This document shows, one piece after another, positions 6,812 through 12,259 of a stretch of DNA of 22,861 nt. Below the pieces are notes generated by a model that was not told the origin of the DNA, made no database searches, and worked only from the letters and a program-made list of their open reading frames with translations. Position numbers and translations under genes: made by a program. Source of the DNA: Gemmatimonadota bacterium (lineage in GTDB: Bacteria; Gemmatimonadota; Gemmatimonadetes; Gemmatimonadales; GWC2-71-9); the NCBI GenBank assembly GCA_025360265.1, contig JANYCP010000229.1, positions 1 to 22,861 on the forward strand, in the 5' to 3' direction. How positions within the stretch are numbered: position 1 is the first letter of the stretch; each line of letters begins with the position of its first letter.

Positions 6812-7131
6812 TGCAAGCCAGCGATTCTCAGGGCGAGTTCTGCGACGAGTGCCGGGATGATGGAGAGCAGGACGATCGTGAGCGGTGAAACGCCGAGGTT
6901 GGCGAGAAAACGGTGTTCGTTGCGGCGACGGGCGTCGAGCAATCCCATGGCGCCAACTGCCAGCGAGAGCGCCAGTGCTGTCGGAGCGAAGATGCCCAGC
7001 GAGACGTGACCCGAGAGCGCAGCGCCACCCGCCACGACCAGCATCCTGGCGAGCAGCCAGAGGAGCGCGCCGCGCCGCAGCAGGGCGATGGTCATGCCGC
7101 GTTCGGGGAGCCGGGCCCGCAAAGAAGACAT
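6808..7131 (-). CDS. Small membrane protein, putative ABC membrane subunit
   Basis: The product has 107 residues with about three membrane segments: 22-40 (GALLWLLARMLVVAGGAAL), about 45-65 (LGIFAPTALALSLAVGAMGLL) and 81-103 (VSPLTIVLLSIIPALVAELAL). Between segments 2 and 3 lies RRRNEHRFLANLGVS, which would be a cytoplasmic loop with the N-E-x-x-F-L-A-N-L-G pattern; this could be a coupling helix contacting the ATPase. It is too short for a usual permease, so it may be a small subunit or act as an oligomer. It overlaps the ABC ATPase gene by 4 nt, giving strong support for a joint function. No family name can be given from the sequence alone. Confidence 0.75.
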   Translation of the reverse strand: MSSLRARLPERGMTIALLRRGALLWLLARMLVVAGGAALSGHVSLGIFAPTALALSLAVGAMGLLDARRRNEHRFLANLGVSPLTIVLLSIIPALVAELALRIAGLQ

Positions 7132-7161
7132 TACGTCTCGAGAGGAAAGGATATCGTAGTG

Positions 7162-7653
7162 CTAGTTAGGCCGCTTCACGGAACAAATCCCATCACTGAT
7201 GTCAAGCGACCGTGGGAACTTCGGCTCCCACCCGCTTCCCTGCCTCGACATTTCGATCTCAATCGCGAGGCTCCAAAAGTTCAACCGCGAACGCCCTGGG
7301 TCGCACGAAGCGAATGCGCCGTGCACAACAACCTTCTGGCCCACAATCGACACATCGCTGAACACGAAGGTTGATGCGCTGCGCACCCCCGAATCCGCCA
7401 GCACTCCAGGCGATTCACGCCCGACGAGCGCCACGACTCGCGAAACCCATGGCGCCATGCTCGCATTCGATCCGGTCGCGAATCGTACCGGGGCATGGTA
7501 GCTCGGCACGGCCCGCAGGTCGAGAAGGAGTGACTTCGCGATCCCGGTCGCCACAGCGTCTGAATCGGTCGCCGTCACCTGCGCAGATGCGCGGTGGCCA
7601 GCGACCAGTACCGCGAGCAGCCCGGCAACCCAGCGTGGAGAACCAAGACGCAC
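7162..7653 (-). CDS. Exported hypothetical protein
   Basis: The product has 163 residues from GTG 7653, chosen because GAGGAG lies 6 nt upstream; the TTG two codons earlier has no spacing. Residues 1-25 (RWVAGLLAVLVAGHRASAQ) are a signal peptide. The mature part contains VVHGAFASCDPGRSRLNFWSLAIE and ends ISDGICSVKRPN, with two cysteines that could pair. It looks like a small beta protein, but I recognise no family. It lies 30 nt upstream of the membrane-protein gene and may share a transcript with the ABC module. Confidence 0.6.
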   Translation of the reverse strand: MRLGSPRWVAGLLAVLVAGHRASAQVTATDSDAVATGIAKSLLLDLRAVPSYHAPVRFATGSNASMAPWVSRVVALVGRESPGVLADSGVRSASTFVFSDVSIVGQKVVVHGAFASCDPGRSRLNFWSLAIEIEMSRQGSGWEPKFPRSLDISDGICSVKRPN

Positions 7654-7659
7654 AAGCAA

Positions 7660-7665
7660 CTCCTC
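7660..7665 (-). promoter_or_regulatory. Shine-Dalgarno GAGGAG deciding a GTG start
   Basis: GAGGAG on the minus strand is 6 nt upstream of GTG 7653 and directly abuts the alternative TTG at 7659, so it can serve only the GTG. Confidence 0.6.
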
Positions 7666-7715
7666 GTTGAAATGATCGATCTAGCGATGCCGCGCTTTCA
7701 TTGCGAGTCCGCGTC

Positions 7716-8114
7716 TCATGCTGACTTCTCCGCTGGCCCGATCCTGCCGAGGTGTGTATCGCGAAAGGCACTGGAGAACTTGAGGCCATAGCCCATCGCA
7801 CGGTCAAATCCGAGATGCCCCGTCCAGATCAGGCACAGGCCCCAATTGGCAGGTAGAAGGCCAAAGCTCATTGCCGCACCGAGCAGGACTGGTCCAGCGT
7901 AGGTGTGGACGGCATTGTATGCCGCGGCACCAACTCGTGGGCCGGCGAGGTACCCGAGCATGCTCAGATCGGGAGCGAAGAAGAGGACGAGTAACAATGT
8001 CCACGAACCTTCGAGCATGTGATAGAGGAACAGGCTGGCGACCAGTACGCTCAGACCTTCCAGACGGAGCAACGTTCTGGGGCCGCCCGAGACGCCGCTC
8101 ATGGGGAGTTCCAT
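7716..8114 (-). CDS. DUF4260 family membrane protein
   Basis: The product has 132 residues and matches DUF4260 (PF14079) along most of its length: LLRLEGLSVLVASLFLY, FFAPDLSMLGYLAGPRVG, AYNAVHTYAGP, and near the end GHLGFDRAMGYGLKF followed by DTHLG. Three to four membrane segments are visible (residues 18-34, 36-53, 72-88 and about 90-100). The family's function is unknown. The start is uncertain between ATG 8114 and ATG 8102; neither has a clear ribosome site. The final residues (RIGPAEKSA) are a short soluble tail. It lies 27 nt after the zinc-ribbon gene and 62 nt before the exported protein. Confidence 0.88.
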   Translation of the reverse strand: MELPMSGVSGGPRTLLRLEGLSVLVASLFLYHMLEGSWTLLLVLFFAPDLSMLGYLAGPRVGAAAYNAVHTYAGPVLLGAAMSFGLLPANWGLCLIWTGHLGFDRAMGYGLKFSSAFRDTHLGRIGPAEKSA

Positions 8115-8141
8115 GGAAGAGTGGAAGTGCGTATCTGGGTG

Positions 8142-8381
8142 TCAGAGACGCTCAGGTGCATCGCCGAACAGCATCACGTAGCTGCAGCCCTCGCAACGGA
8201 GCGCGTACCCGTACAGCGCATAAGCTCCAACTTCGTGCGACGGTACGGAACGGAGGGTAAGCTGCTCGCCGCTGCAGTGCCCGCACCGAACTTGGCGGCC
8301 CGCAGCTGCATATCCGCCCGGGCCCATCGCCCCGGCGGCGGCCTTCGCGCCGGCCTTCAACGCGTCGAAAAATTGACTCAT
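8142..8381 (-). CDS. Small single zinc-ribbon protein
   Basis: The product has 79 residues from ATG 8381. A short amphipathic N-terminus (SQFFDALKAGAKAAAGAM) and a glycine-rich hinge precede a zinc ribbon with CGHC at 33-36 and CEGC at 63-66, separated by 26 residues rich in small and aromatic residues. There is no signal peptide. The longer frame to 8636 is rejected because the added part is the shadow of the upstream propeller gene. AGGTCAC before the ATG may act as a ribosome site. The function is unknown. Confidence 0.7.
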   Translation of the reverse strand: MSQFFDALKAGAKAAAGAMGPGGYAAAGRQVRCGHCSGEQLTLRSVPSHEVGAYALYGYALRCEGCSYVMLFGDAPERL

Positions 8382-8418
8382 GTGTGACCTGCAGAAGTTG
8401 AAGGGGTGGGTGGAGTGT

Positions 8419-9510
8419 TCAATCGATGCGGTAACGTAGTACGCCTTGCGCTCCGACGTGCTCGCCGGCTGTGTACTCCACGAGCACGTACAGGTCCAAA
8501 TCGCGGACCGCCAGTGCGTGCGCCTCACCTGGCACGCGCCGAGTCCCGACGAAGTGCCCACCGGGATCGAACACGTCGAGCTCCGTGCTGTCCTGCCGGA
8601 TCCGCCCGGTGATGACCCACAATCGATCCTTGCCATCTTCGACCGGCGCCCTCTGAATCACCGCCTTGGGAGTCTTGCGGATTCGCTCGATGAGTGCGTC
8701 GAGGTTGCGGCCGGGATTTGCTTTCAGCAGCAATGCCTTCCCTGCCGCGAGTTCCTGCTCGCTCAATGGCTCGCGTTCGACATCTCGCCCGAAGCGCGAA
8801 ACGACTCGACCGCGCTCATCCTCTGCTAGTACGGCGTAGTGCCAGGGCGATACCAAATACCAGCCGCCGCGGTGTAGCGGAATGGGCCAGAAGCCGAAGA
8901 AGTCGTACGGGTTGGGCCCGACAAAGAGCGCGGTGTCCGCAGCGGCCGGCGCGAAGTGCGTCGCTACGCCGCCGTCCTTCAATGAGACTGCAAGCAGCTC
9001 TCGACCGTGCGTGCCGCCAATGGTCATCACGCTATCGCGCGTGGGACGGAAGAGCCCTTGAAACTGCTGACTCGCTCGTACGATCCGATCGAGTTTCCAG
9101 TCCTTGGTGATCAAGGTGAAGCGCAGGTTCCCGATGACGTCGAACACCAGGAGTCCGCCATCAGGCGTACCGACCATCGCATTCACCGACTTGAACTCGC
9201 CCGGGCCCGCGCCGCTTCGCCCGAAGCGGTGGACTGCCGCCGAGAGCGGATCGATGCAGACCACCTGCGATGCGTCCTGGTCGAACAGCGCCACGCACCC
9301 CGACGAATGGATCGCCATCGCCGGCGTATTCCCGACCGCGAAGTCAAGCTCGGCGAGTGACGCGGCGATCGGGAGACGTTCAAGGCGTGGAGCGACCTGA
9401 GCACGCAGTGTCGCGGGACGCAGCAAGATGCAGACCAGTATCAGAGTGGTGACTACGCGTTTCCACGGTGCAGTAACCGGAAGATGAACGAGTATGCATT
9501 CGTCGGGCAT
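8419..9510 (-). CDS. Exported 6-bladed beta-propeller protein
   Basis: The product has about 363 residues. The N-terminus has a polar lead followed by a hydrophobic segment (residues 17-36, VVTTLILVCILLRPATLRAQ), a long signal peptide or anchor. Blade-like repeats follow: CVALFDQDASQVVCIDP, FGRSGAGPGEFKSVNAMVG, GGLLVFDVIGNLRFTLI, DRLWVITGR and DSTELDVFDPGGHFVGTRRVP. FGRSGAGPGEF is the diagnostic G-x-G-x-G-P-G-E-F element of the 6-bladed propeller family. The start is ATG 9510, or the adjacent GTG 9513; the TGA of the preceding gene overlaps it as TGATG, and GGGAG lies just upstream. It is the third of three tandem propellers, probably on one transcript. Ligand unknown. Confidence 0.85.
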   Translation of the reverse strand: MPDECILVHLPVTAPWKRVVTTLILVCILLRPATLRAQVAPRLERLPIAASLAELDFAVGNTPAMAIHSSGCVALFDQDASQVVCIDPLSAAVHRFGRSGAGPGEFKSVNAMVGTPDGGLLVFDVIGNLRFTLITKDWKLDRIVRASQQFQGLFRPTRDSVMTIGGTHGRELLAVSLKDGGVATHFAPAAADTALFVGPNPYDFFGFWPIPLHRGGWYLVSPWHYAVLAEDERGRVVSRFGRDVEREPLSEQELAAGKALLLKANPGRNLDALIERIRKTPKAVIQRAPVEDGKDRLWVITGRIRQDSTELDVFDPGGHFVGTRRVPGEAHALAVRDLDLYVLVEYTAGEHVGAQGVLRYRID

Positions 9511-10622
9511 CACATCACTCCCAGTCGATACAGCACGACCGTCTCGACACCGTCGTGATCGCGTGCGACGCCGAGGACATAGTCAGAACCAATGTCGGTT
9601 GGAAGAAACTGGGCCGGCATTTCCACGTTGCCCAGCCACTTTCCCTCCGAGCTGAACACGTTCCAGACGCTCGGTACAAACGGCGGATCCCGGAGCCACG
9701 AGAAGTTTGCCAGGTGACTCTCGCGCACCCATAGGCGGCCGACGCGATCGGCGAGAAGTTGTGCAAACGCCGGAACGGTCACTGCGTACGGGCGTTCGCG
9801 CAATTCCTTCCGTTTTGCGTCCGCTTCGGCAGCTGTCAACGTGTCTGCATTCTTGACCCACTGTGCTGCCCAAGCGTCGATGTCAACTCGCTCAGGCAGC
9901 CATGCTCGTCGGATGATTCGTTCCAGGCGACCGGACGATGAGTAGACACGAATCGAGTATTCGGAACCGAATCCAAGAAATGAGAACTGTCCGGCACTCG
10001 CGACGAGCAGTTCCGACGAGAACGTCGGCAACATCAAGTCGAGGCCCCGCCATTCCATTACGCGGGCCGGCAGACGGCCGAGTGACTTGACCAGCTTGTT
10101 GCCTTCGCCGAATACGCCGAGTTGAATGGAGTCGGTCCACCGTCGCCCAGTCTGCGGCGGATGGTTCGATTCCCTCCAATGTGGTTCGGATCCGATGATC
10201 GTTGCACCGCTCGAAACGGCGGCCAGGATCGTTTGATTGCCGGGAGGTAGTTGCACTTGCGGCGCGAGCGGGTCGATTGATCGGATCGCTCTTCCAGTCC
10301 CGGTGAATAGCGAGAGGCGCAAGTCAGAACCAGCAACAAGTGTATCGCCGCCGATTGCCTGGAGTTTGGAGAGCCCCTGGAATTCTCCCGGTCCATTACC
10401 CTGGCGACCGACGGAAGAAATGAATGTGCCGAGCGAGTCGTAGAAGCGGAGTTGGCGACTGGCGCCATCGCCGACAACGATGCGGTGCCCGGTCAAGCGC
10501 ACCGCACCGGCAATTCTGCTGAGCTCATACATGGTGCCCGGGCGGGTGCCGATGACAAGCAGCGGCGTCTTGCCGAGATGGAGCCGTTCCGCCGTCGACC
10601 AGCTCGGCGAGATGTTCATCAC
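9510..10622 (-). CDS. 6-bladed beta-propeller protein lacking its signal peptide
   Basis: The longest frame with a usable start begins at GTG 10622 (370 residues), but the coherent protein extends further 5': in frame to 10673 it reads GLKSWAAQVRDSAGIQIV before GTG-ATG. V-R-D-S-A-G-I-x-(I/V)-V is also how the mature part of the next gene upstream begins, so the mature N-terminus lies before any start codon. An in-frame TGA at 10674-10676 leaves no room for a signal peptide. The rest is a normal propeller: FYDSLGTFISSVGRQGNGPGEF, LWVRESHLANF, VWNVFSSEGKWLGNVEMP. It therefore appears N-terminally damaged and, if translated, would stay in the cytoplasm. It overlaps the following propeller gene by 1 nt. 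An assembly error could explain the lesion. Confidence 0.75.
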   Translation of the reverse strand: MMNISPSWSTAERLHLGKTPLLVIGTRPGTMYELSRIAGAVRLTGHRIVVGDGASRQLRFYDSLGTFISSVGRQGNGPGEFQGLSKLQAIGGDTLVAGSDLRLSLFTGTGRAIRSIDPLAPQVQLPPGNQTILAAVSSGATIIGSEPHWRESNHPPQTGRRWTDSIQLGVFGEGNKLVKSLGRLPARVMEWRGLDLMLPTFSSELLVASAGQFSFLGFGSEYSIRVYSSSGRLERIIRRAWLPERVDIDAWAAQWVKNADTLTAAEADAKRKELRERPYAVTVPAFAQLLADRVGRLWVRESHLANFSWLRDPPFVPSVWNVFSSEGKWLGNVEMPAQFLPTDIGSDYVLGVARDHDGVETVVLYRLGVM

Positions 10623-10688
10623 AATCTGAATTCCAGCGCTGTCGCGTACTTGAGCGGCCCAGGATTTGAGACCTCAACCGGACGCCCA

Positions 10689-11834
10689 TCAAGGCTTCGT
10701 GATCGAATGCAATTCGAGATGCGCCGCACCATCGCTGTCTGAAGTGCGGACGAGGATCCCATTCTTCGCAAACCCGACCACTTCCCTGCGACCCACCGGT
10801 AGCACCAGTTTGCCGATCATCTGACCGTCCGACGCGAAGGCGACCCACACGTCGGGCGCCTTGGTGTCCTTCTGATACTGGTTTACCCAGAGTCGACCCT
10901 GATCGTCCACATGGATTCGCCCATGGGTTGGCCAGAACTCTGCGTGGGGCCGGCCCTTCCATCGCTCGAGCGCGTCGGCCTTCGCCGTGGCCACCTGGGC
11001 GTCCGTCAGTTTGCCACTACCCGCAGGTACTGCGTAGGCGATCCTCTTCAGTGCGTCGGCATCCGCAATCGGTTCGCCCTTTTCAGCGAAACGAACGATC
11101 AACACCGGCTTGCCGGTCGCATCGTACGCCGTAATCTGCGATGCGTCTGGCAGGCCGAGGTAGAAGCGTTGTCCTGCGGTCGCGACCGCGCTCTCGGCGA
11201 ATGTCAGCATATCAAAATGAGTCGGCGCGATCAGCAGTGGGTTGACGATGGTGCCATCGAGGCGCGCCCGCACATACCGCGTCGTGCTCATGCTCGTGGC
11301 GCGGTCGAAGTCGGAATGTGACAACACGATGGTACCGTCATCGAAACACGATGAGAACGTGATGCCGCCGTTGACAGCCGCTGGAAGGGTACGAACAACT
11401 TTTCTCGTGGGCGAGATGATCGCATTCCGGCCATTGTTCGAATCGTAGGTGACGATTGTATCACCCCTGGTGCGGCAGAGCCCGACGAGATACTTGAAGT
11501 CTTCGGGACCGCCTCCCTTGGTGCCGACGATGCCGAGGCGCTTCGCCTTAGAATCAAAGAAGTGAATTCGCCATTCATCCGTGACCACGAGCGTTCCGTC
11601 GGACAGGAACACACCGCGGAGGTATCCCTGATTGCTGTTGAATTCCTTGACCGGATCATCCTCGAGTCCACCCACGTCGTAGATCCGCTCCGAGTGGAAG
11701 GCGAAGGTTTCCTTCGCTGCAGACAGTGCCGGGTTCGTGACGACGCGAATCCCCGCCGAATCGCGAACAGCTTGCGTCTGAGCTGGCAGTGACGTCGTGA
11801 CCACTGCGAGGAGGATTGTGTAGATGATCTTCAC
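10689..11834 (-). CDS. Secreted 6-bladed beta-propeller protein
   Basis: The product has 381 residues from GTG 11834. A signal peptide (residues 1-21, IIYTILLAVVTTSLPAQTQ) is followed directly by AVRDSAGIRVVTNPA, the opening common to this family. Blade-like units include LSDGTLVVTDEWRIHFFDSKAKRLGIVG, TKGGGPEDFKYLVG, GDTIVTYDSNNGR and DDQGRLWVNQYQK. The GGGPEDF element corresponds to the GxGPGEF loop of the family. Its function is unknown; export is predicted. It heads a run of three propeller genes, with 66 nt to the next annotated start but essentially no gap to the damaged N-terminus of that gene. Its upstream flank (11835-11965) holds a weak TATGAT hexamer but no convincing -35 element. 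Confidence 0.88.
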   Translation of the reverse strand: MKIIYTILLAVVTTSLPAQTQAVRDSAGIRVVTNPALSAAKETFAFHSERIYDVGGLEDDPVKEFNSNQGYLRGVFLSDGTLVVTDEWRIHFFDSKAKRLGIVGTKGGGPEDFKYLVGLCRTRGDTIVTYDSNNGRNAIISPTRKVVRTLPAAVNGGITFSSCFDDGTIVLSHSDFDRATSMSTTRYVRARLDGTIVNPLLIAPTHFDMLTFAESAVATAGQRFYLGLPDASQITAYDATGKPVLIVRFAEKGEPIADADALKRIAYAVPAGSGKLTDAQVATAKADALERWKGRPHAEFWPTHGRIHVDDQGRLWVNQYQKDTKAPDVWVAFASDGQMIGKLVLPVGRREVVGFAKNGILVRTSDSDGAAHLELHSITKP

Positions 11835-11965
11835 ATGACCCCACTAGTGATAGAAGAAAGATTCGTCGCTGTGCGAGGCAGATCCCCGAGCCAAGATGCT
11901 GCGAGGCCAGGTGAGGCCGCCGCAGTCCTCTATCACAATCATAGCGCGAAGGTCTGGCACGAGGA

Positions 11966-12094
11966 TCACGTGAACACCATGACCAGAACTCCGAGAGCCA
12001 GAAGCGCCGCCGTTCCCGCGAGCACTGCCCACAGAATCGGCTGGAGCAGGTAGTCGGCAAGAGAAGTGACGCGCATCACGCGAACGACGCTCAT
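11966..12094 (-). CDS. 42-residue single-pass membrane protein
   Basis: From ATG 12094 the product is 42 residues: a short basic N-terminus (SVVRVMRVTSLADYLLQ) and one long hydrophobic helix at about residues 19-41 (ending ALGVLVMVF). GGAGAG lies 9 nt upstream. It is the only clearly protein-like frame in the 425 bases between the nrdJ stop and the propeller gene at 11834, and it starts just after the putative nrdJ terminator. Small hydrophobic proteins like this are easily missed. The basic-then-hydrophobic layout predicts the N-terminus in the cytoplasm. No family is recognised, and conservation could not be tested. Confidence 0.45.
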   Translation of the reverse strand: MSVVRVMRVTSLADYLLQPILWAVLAGTAALLALGVLVMVFT

Positions 12095-12117
12095 CGCATA
12101 AAGCTCTCCGGCAACAA

Positions 12118-12154
12118 CAAAGGGGGTCTGTCCGCGAGGCCAGATCCCCCTTTG
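12118..12154 (-). terminator. Probable intrinsic terminator downstream of nrdJ
   Basis: On the minus strand CAAAGGGGG pairs with CCCCCTTTG, followed after a one-base bulge by ATCTG/CAGA(C) pairing; the loop is about 10 nt. The 3' side continues TTTGTTGTTG, only partly T-rich. It lies 106 nt after the nrdJ stop and just before the 42-residue gene, so it could separate the two transcripts. The structure is nearly symmetrical and could act in both directions. Confidence 0.55.
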
Positions 12155-12216
12155 CGCCGGTCTCCACTCGCCGCTACGCGGCTCGGTCGACCTGACGTTC
12201 GGTTGGAGTTGCGTCG

Positions 12217-12240
12217 GCTCGGGATGCGGTCAACCCGAGC
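12217..12240 (-). repeat. Inverted repeat just after the nrdJ stop
   Basis: A perfect 7-base inverted repeat (GCTCGGG/CCCGAGC) with a 10-base spacer begins about 20 nt after the nrdJ stop codon. It is followed on the plus strand by GAGCGAAGCGAGTCGAGGG, a low-complexity GCGAG-rich sequence. No T-run follows on the minus strand, so it is more likely an mRNA 3'-end stabiliser or part of a dispersed repeat than a terminator. Confidence 0.35.
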
Positions 12241-12259
12241 GAGCGAAGCGAGTCGAGGG

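Noticed and set aside
7150..7170. GCCTAAC at the end of the exported-protein gene, resembling part of an integron attC core site
   Set aside because: No matching GTTRRRY partner at attC spacing, and the genes are joined by operon-style overlaps rather than cassette boundaries.
10525..10962. 145-codon minus-strand frame across the junction of two propeller genes
   Set aside because: It is an alternative frame of both propellers; its residues are not family-like. It was examined because it could hold the missing signal peptide of the 9510 gene, but no hydrophobic stretch is present.
11844..11969. The 41-codon frame as a lasso or other RiPP precursor
   Set aside because: No ring-forming Asp/Glu at the expected position after a leader threonine, and no maturation genes nearby.
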